From Flavobacteriales bacterium (GTDB lineage Bacteria; Bacteroidota; Bacteroidia; Flavobacteriales; JADGDT01): DNA of 12,334 bases. Of this stretch, positions 1 through 5,453 are shown piece by piece. Every line of letters begins with the position of its first letter. Position 1 is the first letter of the stretch. Under the pieces are notes generated by a model, which saw nothing but the letters and a program-made list of their open reading frames with translations, was not told the DNA's origin and made no database searches. Made by a program: the position numbers and the translations under genes. Location: NCBI GenBank assembly GCA_023145275.1, contig JAGLEB010000003.1, positions 1 through 12,334 on the forward strand. Direction: 5' to 3'.

Positions 1-339
1 TATCACAGAGATTTGCAAATGCTAAAAGAAAGTTTTGTTCCTGCTGTTGCGACACTAAAAAGTTGCTTGGAGATGACTTTGTTTATGTTCGAGAATGTTC
101 AGATAAACACAGATGTTATAAAAGACGATATGTATAAATATGCATTCTCTGTTGAAGAAGTAAATAAGCGTGTACTCGAAGGAATGCCTTTCCGTGATGC
201 TTACAAAGAAGTTGGTTTAGAAATTCACAATGGTAATTTCGATCCTGTTCGCGAAGCTAACCATACTCATATTGGTAGTGTTGGTAATCTTAGAAATGAT
301 TTACTAGTAGAGAAGATGGATAGAGCTTTGAAGGGATAG
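1..339 (+). CDS. argH: Argininosuccinate lyase, C-terminal part (5' end outside window)
   Basis: This is the last 112 codons of argininosuccinate lyase, which splits argininosuccinate into arginine and fumarate in the final step of arginine synthesis in the cytoplasm. The reading frame is open from base 1 (YHRDLQ...) and ends at TAG 337-339, so the start lies upstream of the window. The family's C-terminal helical domain is recognisable: GMPFRDAYKEVG (residues about 58-69 of the visible part) is the typical segment in which the lyase tail packs in the tetramer, followed by an HTHIGSVGNL segment. The catalytic serine loop lies before the window and cannot be judged. No partner gene of the arginine pathway follows; the next gene starts 343 bases later behind its own promoter-like box. 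Identification rests on this tail only, but the motifs are distinctive. Confidence 0.9.
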   Translation, partial: YHRDLQMLKESFVPAVATLKSCLEMTLFMFENVQINTDVIKDDMYKYAFSVEEVNKRVLEGMPFRDAYKEVGLEIHNGNFDPVREANHTHIGSVGNLRNDLLVEKMDRALKG

Positions 340-588
340 TTGATTTTATTCTATCACGAATTGTTGTGGTGGATTTTTACCTTAATGTTGATTGTTTAAC
401 GCTCTGAGGTTTTTAAAACTCACTGGATTATATTGTAGTAGATAGAGAAGAGAGGAACGAATGTTGTAGATAGGATTGTTGAAAATTCAATAATTAATCA
501 AAAATATTTCTGGGCACCGTTGTGTTAGAGCCTAAATGACGACTATAGATATATTGCATTGATAAATAATTGTATAATCATTTTGTTG
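340..588. other. Non-coding spacer after argH
   Basis: This AT-rich spacer has no ORF of convincing length on either strand and no RNA gene that I recognise. Together with the hairpin at 589-627 and the promoter-like box at 669-676 it makes up the whole gap between argH and nrnA. I see nothing specific in this first part. Confidence 0.5.
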
Positions 589-627
589 TATAAAATGCGT
601 ATTGATTGCTTCAACACGCATTTTATA
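589..627 (+). terminator. Long hairpin, candidate terminator of argH
   Basis: TATAAAATGCGT (589-600) is matched perfectly by ACGCATTTTATA (616-627). After one A-C mismatch (601/615) the stem continues with TTGA/TCAA (602-605/611-614) around a five-base loop, TTGCT. That gives 16 base pairs in a 39-base hairpin. The following tract, TTTATC, is a poor U-run, and the hairpin lies 250 bases past the argH stop. It may therefore be a terminator with a weak tail, an mRNA 3'-end stabiliser, or a DNA-level site. Confidence 0.5.
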
Positions 628-668
628 TTTATCATCCTAAATACAACCATCATAAGGCAAAAAAACAC

Positions 669-676
669 TATTTTCG
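669..676 (+). promoter_or_regulatory. Candidate -7 box for the nrnA operon
   Basis: TATTTTCG followed by CACC differs by one base from the Bacteroidota TAnnTTTG -7 box. No clear TTG -33 element is seen. The G of the box is only 6 bases before the nrnA ATG, so a start site at the usual distance would fall at or next to the A of the start codon and give a leaderless or nearly leaderless mRNA. Confidence 0.4.
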
Positions 677-682
677 CACCCT

Positions 683-1708
683 ATGACAAAAAGTGATTTT
701 TCAGAAGTAAAAGTATTATTATCACAGCCAAAAAAAATTGTGATAATTCCGCATAAAAACCCTGATGGTGATGCCATGGGGAGTAGCTTGGGTTTATTCA
801 AATATCTAAAGAATAATGGGCACAGTCCTGTTGTTTTAGCACCTACCGATTATCCTAATTTCTTGAAATGGTTACCGAATAATGATACTGTTGAGGTTTT
901 TAGCACGAAAGATCAGGATAAGATTGACCTTATTGCTAATGCAGAAGTATTGTTTTTTATGGATTTTAATACTCTTGATAGGGTAGAAGAGATTAAACCT
1001 TTTGTAGATAAATCGGATGCAATTAAGATAATGATTGATCATCATCAACAACCAGATGATTTTCCAGACTTCTTATATTCCGATCCTACTATTTGCGCTA
1101 CGTCGCAGATGGTATATCATCTTTTTGAGAATTTAGGAGTTGTAGATCAAATAGATTCTGATATTGCAACATGCCTGTATACTGGTATCTTGACTGATAC
1201 TGGATCGTTCAGATTTTCATCTACTACATCAACAACTCATAGGATTGCAGCTGACTTGATAGATAAGGGGGCTGTAAATTATAAGATTCACAATAATATT
1301 TTCGATGGAAACTCTATGGCTAGGATGAAGCTTATGGGTGTAGCTCTTAGTAATTTGGTTATTATTGAAGATTGCAAGTCGGCATATATTACGATGACAA
1401 GAAAAGAACTCAGGAAAAATAACTTTAAAAAAGGAGATACTGAGGGTTTTGTAAATATGGCATTATCAATAGAAAATGTAAATGTTGCAGCTATATTTAT
1501 TGAAGATCTTGAAGGCGATTTTGTGAAAGTGAGTTTACGTTCTGTTGGAAGTTTTTCTGTAAATCAATTGTCAAGAGATCATTTTAATGGTGGAGGGCAC
1601 ATTAACGCAGCAGGAGGTAGGGTTGATGCTCCAATTGCAGAAGTTGTTGAAATATTTAGAAAATCGGTAGGATTAAATAAAGACGAAATCATAAGCTCTA
1701 ATGATTAG
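683..1708 (+). CDS. nrnA: DHH-family phosphoesterase, NrnA-type oligoribonuclease/pAp phosphatase
   Basis: This is a cytoplasmic metal-dependent phosphoesterase of the DHH/DHHA1 family. NrnA-type members degrade very short RNA oligomers and often dephosphorylate 3'-phosphoadenosine 5'-phosphate. Visible motifs in order: HKNPDGDAMGS (residues 24-34; ligands H24, D28, D30), MDFN (D94), the signature IDHH (118-121), TDTGSFRF (171-178) and the C-terminal DHHA1 glycine loop FNGGGH (301-306). All expected metal ligands are present, and 341 residues is the normal family length. ATG at 683 is the natural start because the catalytic motif begins about 20 residues in and a -7-like box lies directly upstream. 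The stop overlaps the start of gldI by 8 bases, which suggests translational coupling at the head of a four-gene operon. Cyclic-dinucleotide cleavage by related DHH proteins is an alternative role. Confidence 0.88.
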   Translation: MTKSDFSEVKVLLSQPKKIVIIPHKNPDGDAMGSSLGLFKYLKNNGHSPVVLAPTDYPNFLKWLPNNDTVEVFSTKDQDKIDLIANAEVLFFMDFNTLDRVEEIKPFVDKSDAIKIMIDHHQQPDDFPDFLYSDPTICATSQMVYHLFENLGVVDQIDSDIATCLYTGILTDTGSFRFSSTTSTTHRIAADLIDKGAVNYKIHNNIFDGNSMARMKLMGVALSNLVIIEDCKSAYITMTRKELRKNNFKKGDTEGFVNMALSIENVNVAAIFIEDLEGDFVKVSLRSVGSFSVNQLSRDHFNGGGHINAAGGRVDAPIAEVVEIFRKSVGLNKDEIISSND

Positions 1709-2297
1709 CAGGGGAGTTAAAATATTATTTTCAATCTCGATACTTGTATTTACCCTGAATTCTTGTGACGAAAGAGAAGCTCGTTATCCCGTAAAGGTTA
1801 GCTCGGGAGTTGATTATAAAGGGTCAATAGAATTGTCCAAGAGAATAAATCAGAAAGAGGAAATTAGATTTCGAGAATATTTAAAAACTAAGGATGATGA
1901 TTTTAAAAGATCTCATTTTGGGTTTTTATATAATATTAAGAATAATAAAACTGTATTAATAGAATCAGGTGATGAAGTTTTATATTCTGTTATTATCGAA
2001 AATATTAATGGAAAAGTAATCTATACTAAGAAAACTAAATCTTTGATAGTAGATCACCAAGGAGAAATAAAAGGAGTTCATGAAGGATTAAAATTAATGA
2101 GTTCTGGTGCTAATGCAACTTTTTTATTTCCATCTCACCAAGCTTATGGATTTCATGGTGATGAAAACAAAATTAGTTCAAATACCCCTTTAGTATATTT
2201 AATAGAAGTATTAAAGGTAAAGAAAAAGATAGAAGAAAGTAAAATAGTTGTTGATTCGACTAATATTGTTGTAAAGGATTCAATAAGTAATAATTAA
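1701..2297 (+). CDS. gldI: GldI-like FKBP-type lipoprotein
   Basis: This predicted envelope lipoprotein of 198 residues resembles GldI, an FKBP-like peptidyl-prolyl isomerase associated with gliding motility in Flavobacterium but also present in non-gliding Bacteroidota. A hydrophobic signal peptide ends in the lipobox LNSC (acylated Cys22). A YPVKVSSG segment (29-36) and a charged linker precede an FKBP fold at about residues 85-175, including VLYSV, EGLKLM and FLFPSHQAYG. The acidic/aromatic FKBP pocket is degenerate: FD is replaced by IY (107-108), and the tryptophan of the GWDEG motif by valine (V126). Isomerase activity may thus be weak, although I believe GldI proteins are generally divergent here. 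ATG at 1701 overlaps the nrnA stop, and the next gene starts 9 bases after this stop, so co-transcription is very likely. No other gld gene is present, so a gliding role is only inferred. Confidence 0.75.
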   Translation: MISRGVKILFSISILVFTLNSCDEREARYPVKVSSGVDYKGSIELSKRINQKEEIRFREYLKTKDDDFKRSHFGFLYNIKNNKTVLIESGDEVLYSVIIENINGKVIYTKKTKSLIVDHQGEIKGVHEGLKLMSSGANATFLFPSHQAYGFHGDENKISSNTPLVYLIEVLKVKKKIEESKIVVDSTNIVVKDSISNN

Positions 2298-2306
2298 TAT
2301 ATAAAT

Positions 2307-3338
2307 ATGAAAAGAGTAATTGTTTTATTATCGGCGGTAGTTTTTGCATTAGGAATGCAGTCGTGTTCTGACGATAGTGCTTTAAAAGATGGAATTTATG
2401 CTGATATGCATACTACTAGTGGAGATATACTTATAAAGCTTAATTATAAAGAAACTCCATTGACAGTTGCAAACTTCGTAGCTTTAGCAGAAGGAACGCA
2501 GACAAATGATGTAACTGAAATTGGCACTCCATTTTACGATGGATTAAAGTTTCACAGAGTTATAGCAAATTTTATGGTTCAAGGTGGAGATCCACTAGGA
2601 ACTGGGCAAGGTGGACCAGGATATATGTTTGAAGATGAGTTTGTCGATTCTTTGAAGCATGATGGACCTGGAGTTTTGTCTATGGCTAATTCTGGACCTA
2701 ACACTAATGGAAGTCAGTTTTTCATAACTCATAAGGCTACACCGTGGTTAGATGGAAAACATACTGTGTTTGGTAAGGTTGTTGAGGGGTTGAATATTGT
2801 AGATTCTATTAAGCAAGATGATATTTTAGAGAAACTTACAATAGTTAGAGTTGGTTCTGATGCTAAGAGCTTTGATGCTCCAGCAGTTTTTAAAGAAAAA
2901 ATTAAAGCTTATAAAGAGGCTCAAGTTGCAATTGCTAAAAAGCAAGAGGAAATGTTTAGTAAGGTTGTTGATTCATTGAGTCAGGGAGCGCTAAATGTAG
3001 AGAAGACTGATTCAGGTCTTATTGTAATTACTACAAAAGAAGGTAAGGGAAAAAGTCCTGTAGCTAGTCAAACTGTAAAAGTTGATTATAAAGGAATGTT
3101 ATTGAATGGTAAAGTTTTTGATTCGTCTTATGGCAAAAATCCTATTTCTTTTCCTGTAGGAGTTGGAAAAGTTATTCCAGGTTGGGATGAAGGTATTATG
3201 AAATTGAAAGTTGGAGAGAAGGCTACTTTAGTTATACCATCGCATTTAGCTTACGGACCTAGAGCAGTTGGAGGAGGATTAATACCTGCAAATTCTGACC
3301 TAATTTTCGATGTAGAATTAGTAGAATTAGTAAAATAA
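2307..3338 (+). CDS. Lipoprotein dual-domain peptidyl-prolyl isomerase (cyclophilin + FKBP)
   Basis: This 343-residue lipoprotein joins both major prolyl-isomerase folds. The signal peptide ends in the lipobox MQSC (Cys20). The cyclophilin domain (about 29-185) has FHRV (82-85), FMVQGG (89-94), NGSQFFITH (134-142) and WLDGKHTVFG (147-156), so the catalytic Arg84, Phe89, Met90, Gln92, Trp147 and His152 are present. A charged, probably helical linker (about 192-230) leads to the FKBP domain (about 232-343) with VDYKG (Tyr261), VFDSS (Phe271, Asp272), KVIPGWDEG (Val289, Ile290, Trp293), LAYG (Tyr316) and a terminal FDVEL. Both active sites look intact. It probably assists folding of exported or outer-membrane proteins. 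Dual-family immunophilins of this kind are known from some Bacteroidota, spirochaetes and Toxoplasma. It sits 9 bases after gldI and 36 bases before a paralogue without a signal peptide, in an apparent operon. Confidence 0.92.
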   Translation: MKRVIVLLSAVVFALGMQSCSDDSALKDGIYADMHTTSGDILIKLNYKETPLTVANFVALAEGTQTNDVTEIGTPFYDGLKFHRVIANFMVQGGDPLGTGQGGPGYMFEDEFVDSLKHDGPGVLSMANSGPNTNGSQFFITHKATPWLDGKHTVFGKVVEGLNIVDSIKQDDILEKLTIVRVGSDAKSFDAPAVFKEKIKAYKEAQVAIAKKQEEMFSKVVDSLSQGALNVEKTDSGLIVITTKEGKGKSPVASQTVKVDYKGMLLNGKVFDSSYGKNPISFPVGVGKVIPGWDEGIMKLKVGEKATLVIPSHLAYGPRAVGGGLIPANSDLIFDVELVELVK

Positions 3339-3374
3339 AAAAAATAAAATTAATTTTATTCAAAATTTAATAAG

Positions 3375-4307
3375 ATGCAAGAAGGTTTATATGCTAAATT
3401 TCACACTAGTAAAGGTGAAGTTTTAGTGAATTTAGAATTTGAAAAAGCTCCAGTAACAGTTGCTAACTTTGTTGGACTAGCTGAAGGGGTGATTAAGAAT
3501 ACGCATAAAGGTGAAGGTGAAGCATATTACGACGGGTTAAAATTCCACCGTGTTATTGATAACTTCATGGTTCAAGGTGGTTGTCCTGCCGGAACTGGAA
3601 CTAGTGGACCAGGATATAATTTCGATGACGAGATTCACCCTGATCTAAAGCACACAGGTCCGGGAGTATTGTCTATGGCAAATGCAGGTCCTGGAACTAA
3701 TGGTTCTCAGTTTTTTATCACTCATGTTGAAACAGCATGGTTGGATGGAAAGCATACTGTATTTGGAAATGTTGTAGAAGGAATGGATGTTGTAAACTCT
3801 ATTGCACAAGGAGACTTGATGGATAAAGTTGAAATAGTTCGTGTAGGTGCCGCTGCTGAGTCATTTGATGCTGCTTCTGTATTTGCTAAGCAAGATGAAG
3901 TTAAGGCAGAAAAAGAGGCTAAAGCTAAAGCCGAGCAAGCTGCTAAATTAGCTGAGCACACTGTAGGATTTAAGCAGACTGAATCTGGACTTTACCATAT
4001 GATGATTCAAGAAGGTAATGGTGTTAAACCAAACAAAGGGCAGACTGTTAGTGTACATTATAAGGGAACGCTATTAGATGGAAAAGTTTTTGATTCATCT
4101 TATAACAGAAATCAGCCATTAGAATTTAATGTTGGAGTAGGTCAAGTTATTCCAGGTTGGGATGAAGGAATTATGTTATTGAAAGTTGGAGATAAAGCGC
4201 GCTTTGTTATTCCATCTGATTTAGCATATGGAGCAGCAGGAGCAGGTGGAGCTATTCCCCCAAATGCTGCTTTGATATTTGATGTAGAATTAATGGCTGT
4301 TAAGTAA
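3375..4307 (+). CDS. Cytoplasmic dual-domain peptidyl-prolyl isomerase (cyclophilin + FKBP)
   Basis: This 310-residue paralogue of the upstream lipoprotein has no signal peptide: it begins directly in the cyclophilin strand (MQEGLYAKFHTSKGEV), so it should be cytoplasmic. The cyclophilin domain (about 4-160) keeps FHRV (57-60), FMVQGG (64-69), NGSQFFITH (109-117) and WLDGKHTVFG (122-131), with Arg59, Phe64, Gln67, Trp122 and His127. A lysine/alanine/glutamate-rich, probably helical linker (about 170-195) leads to the FKBP domain (about 203-310) with VHYKG (Tyr229), VFDSS (Phe239, Asp240), QVIPGWDEG (Trp262) and LAYG (Tyr285). Both active sites appear complete. The start at 3375 is the first ATG after the 36-base gap and leaves no room for an export signal. 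It is the last gene of the operon, followed 25 bases later by a strong terminator. The likely role is protein folding in the cytosol, possibly with chaperone activity. Confidence 0.9.
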   Translation: MQEGLYAKFHTSKGEVLVNLEFEKAPVTVANFVGLAEGVIKNTHKGEGEAYYDGLKFHRVIDNFMVQGGCPAGTGTSGPGYNFDDEIHPDLKHTGPGVLSMANAGPGTNGSQFFITHVETAWLDGKHTVFGNVVEGMDVVNSIAQGDLMDKVEIVRVGAAAESFDAASVFAKQDEVKAEKEAKAKAEQAAKLAEHTVGFKQTESGLYHMMIQEGNGVKPNKGQTVSVHYKGTLLDGKVFDSSYNRNQPLEFNVGVGQVIPGWDEGIMLLKVGDKARFVIPSDLAYGAAGAGGAIPPNAALIFDVELMAVK

Positions 4308-4332
4308 CGATCACAGCTTTTTAATATCAATA

Positions 4333-4371
4333 GGCTAGCTCAAATATATTTTTTGAGCTAGCCTTTTTTTT
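4333..4371 (+). terminator. Intrinsic terminator of the nrnA-immunophilin operon
   Basis: A perfect 12-bp stem, GGCTAGCTCAAA (4333-4344) with TTTGAGCTAGCC (4352-4363), encloses a seven-base loop and is followed by eight T (4364-4371). Confidence 0.93.
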
Positions 4372-4407
4372 GTTTGTCATTTTAATGAATAAAAATATCA
4401 CAATAAG

Positions 4408-4438
4408 TTTTGATAATAAAAAGAATTGTATATTTTTG
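4408..4438 (+). promoter_or_regulatory. Promoter of first cold-shock gene
   Basis: A perfect Bacteroidota -7 box, TATTTTTG (4431-4438), lies 18 bases after TTTTG (4408-4412), a good -33 element. The start site should be near 4443-4445, giving a short, unstructured leader of about 15 bases. Confidence 0.75.
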
Positions 4439-4458
4439 CTCCTTAATAAAAAGTAAAA

Positions 4459-4650
4459 ATGAAAGAAGGTAAAGTAAAATTTTTCAACGATTCAAAAGGA
4501 TTTGGATTTGTTGTTGACAACGCAGACAATCAAGAATATTTTGTACATATTTCTGGATTAGTAGATGAAATTAGAGAAGGTGACGAAGTAACATTCGACC
4601 TTAAAGAAGGAAGAAAAGGTCTTAACGCAGTTGACGTTAAACTTGTATAA
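4459..4650 (+). CDS. Cold-shock domain protein, CspA family (copy 1)
   Basis: This 63-residue single cold-shock domain is a small cytoplasmic OB-fold protein that binds single-stranded RNA or DNA and melts RNA structure. The N-terminal GKVKFFNDSKGFGFV contains the RNP1 motif (KGFGFV, 13-18), and YFVHIS (27-32) is RNP2, with the expected aromatic residues Phe8, Phe9, Phe15, Phe17 and Phe28. At 63 residues it is slightly shorter than E. coli CspA. The gene is monocistronic, between its own promoter and its own terminator. It is almost identical to the second copy 290 bases downstream: I count 20 differing bases in 192, and only four amino-acid changes (N21S, I38V, E43D, V58I). Its short leader makes constitutive or transcriptionally controlled expression plausible, in contrast to copy 2. 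Confidence 0.95.
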   Translation: MKEGKVKFFNDSKGFGFVVDNADNQEYFVHISGLVDEIREGDEVTFDLKEGRKGLNAVDVKLV

Positions 4651-4672
4651 TTACTTCTTATAAATTGTCTTG

Positions 4673-4703
4673 AGCCTTAATTTAATTATTAAGGCTTTTT
4701 TTT
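4673..4703 (+). terminator. Intrinsic terminator of first cold-shock gene
   Basis: AGCCTTAAT (4673-4681) pairs with ATTAAGGCT (4688-4696) around a six-base loop, and a T-run extends to 4703. It lies 22 bases after the stop codon. Confidence 0.9.
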
Positions 4704-4851
4704 GTGTCAAATTTCAGGTAAATACATGAATAATGATATTGTATCTTGTTGTTTATTAGATGATTGAGGTGGTTTGCCCGCTTAAATTAATACTTTGTCA
4801 TAATTTTTGTAAAGTAATAAGGAATAAAGTTTCTTATTCAATGTATTGTTT

Positions 4852-4859
4852 TATATTTG
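4852..4859 (+). promoter_or_regulatory. Promoter -7 box of second cold-shock gene
   Basis: TATATTTG (4852-4859), followed by CACC, is a perfect TAnnTTTG match. At the expected -33 distance there is only GTTTC (about 4829-4833), so the upstream element is weak. The start site should be near 4866, leaving a leader of roughly 75 bases before the ATG at 4941. Confidence 0.65.
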
Positions 4860-4874
4860 CACCATAATAAAAAC

Positions 4875-4920
4875 AAGATGAAACTAGTTAGACCTAAGTG
4901 GGTCTAATGAAAATCATCTT
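4875..4920 (+). promoter_or_regulatory. Structured 5' leader of second cold-shock gene
   Basis: A two-tier hairpin is visible. The outer stem is AAGATGA (4875-4881) with TCATCTT (4914-4920). An internal loop of six bases on each side follows, then the inner stem TTAGACC (4888-4894) with GGTCTAA (4901-4907) and a six-base loop. All 14 pairs are Watson-Crick. It lies wholly between the predicted start site and the start codon, where E. coli cspA mRNA has its temperature-sensing structured leader. A post-transcriptional cold response is therefore plausible but inferred. The first cold-shock gene has no such leader. Confidence 0.55.
4878..4907 (+). other. Possible nine-codon leader ORF inside the hairpin
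   Basis: ATG 4878 to TAA 4905-4907 encodes MKLVRPKWV. The ORF starts inside the outer stem and its stop codon closes the inner stem, so translation would disrupt both helices. No ribosome-binding signal is evident, but Bacteroidota genes often lack one. A short ORF like this can occur by chance; it is listed because of its exact register with the hairpin. Confidence 0.2.
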
Positions 4921-4940
4921 ACCGATTTAATAAAAGTAAA

Positions 4941-5132
4941 ATGAAAGAAGGTAAAGTAAAATTTTTCAACGATTCTAAAGGATTCGGATTTGTTGTTGAC
5001 AGTGCAGACAATCAAGAGTATTTTGTACATATTTCTGGATTAGTTGATGAAGTAAGAGAGGGTGACGATGTTACTTTTGATCTTAAAGAAGGAAGAAAAG
5101 GACTTAACGCAATTGACGTTAAATTAGTTTAG
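4941..5132 (+). CDS. Cold-shock domain protein, CspA family (copy 2)
   Basis: This second 63-residue cold-shock domain protein has the same RNP1 (KGFGFV, 13-18) and RNP2 (YFVHIS, 27-32) motifs as copy 1, and the same predicted role as a single-stranded nucleic-acid chaperone. It differs from copy 1 at four conservative positions (Ser21, Val38, Asp43, Ile58), while 12 further codons differ silently. The protein is therefore under clear purifying selection after duplication. The gene is monocistronic, with its own promoter, a roughly 75-base structured leader containing a possible nine-codon ORF, and its own terminator. The 15 bases before the ATG match copy 1, so the ribosome initiation region is shared while the upstream control region is not. 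Cold-inducible expression is an inference from the leader. Confidence 0.95.
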   Translation: MKEGKVKFFNDSKGFGFVVDSADNQEYFVHISGLVDEVREGDDVTFDLKEGRKGLNAIDVKLV

Positions 5133-5152
5133 TAGTATTCTTTTAAAAGACT

Positions 5153-5185
5153 AAAACCTCAATATTTATTTATTGAGGTTTTTTT
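5153..5185 (+). terminator. Intrinsic terminator of second cold-shock gene
   Basis: AAAACCTCAATA (5153-5164) pairs perfectly with TATTGAGGTTTT (5171-5182) around a six-base loop, and a T-run continues to 5185. Confidence 0.9.
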
Positions 5186-5280
5186 ATGCCTAAAAATTTA
5201 CGTTTAGAATAATTTCACTCTAATCAAAACTACGTTTATTCTCTTTAGTTTCAATTTGAATCAAGATTAATTTTAAGAAT

Positions 5281-5410
5281 TGATACGCCAAGTTTAAACA
5301 AGAAGTGCACAAGCACGCTAAACCAGCGCCGCAGGCACAATTATCAGCTTAGCAAAACCTTCCTACAACAAGTATCTAAATAACCCAAGGCACCCGCACT
5401 TAGGCTCCCT
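5281..5410. other. GC-richer, C-skewed intergenic patch of unknown nature
   Basis: Within the 321-base gap between the second cold-shock gene and the channel gene, these 130 bases are about 47% G+C by hand count (61 of 130), clearly above the surrounding AT-rich DNA, and the plus strand is rich in C over G. I find no convincing ORF, tRNA or strong hairpin; only GTGC/GCAC (around GTGCACAAGCAC) pairs locally. It could be a decayed gene, a dispersed intergenic repeat, or a small RNA gene. The rest of the gap (5186-5280) is ordinary AT-rich sequence. Confidence 0.4.
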
Positions 5411-5440
5411 AAAAAAATACATCTAGAATAATGTTGTATT
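5411..5440 (-). terminator. Weak candidate terminator of the channel gene
   Basis: Read on the minus strand, AATACA and TGTATT (5440-5435 and 5421-5416) can pair across a 13-base loop, and five further T follow (5415-5411). The stem is short and AT-rich, so this is a weak call. Confidence 0.3.
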
Positions 5441-5453
5441 ACAAATGCCAACT

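Larger units (their letters stand above)
4443..5132 (+). repeat. Tandem duplication of the cold-shock gene
   Basis: The units are about 4443-4650 and 4927-5132. Similarity begins about 15 bases before each ATG (TTAATAAAA...GTAAAA) and runs through the coding region, about 90% identical by my count. Promoters, leaders and terminators outside these limits differ. Confidence 0.85.

Noticed and set aside
3343..3360. 18-base perfect palindrome between the two immunophilin genes, as a terminator
   Set aside because: It is only A and T, has no U-run after it, and lies in a 36-base gap inside an apparent operon; it is likely a chance AT-rich structure.
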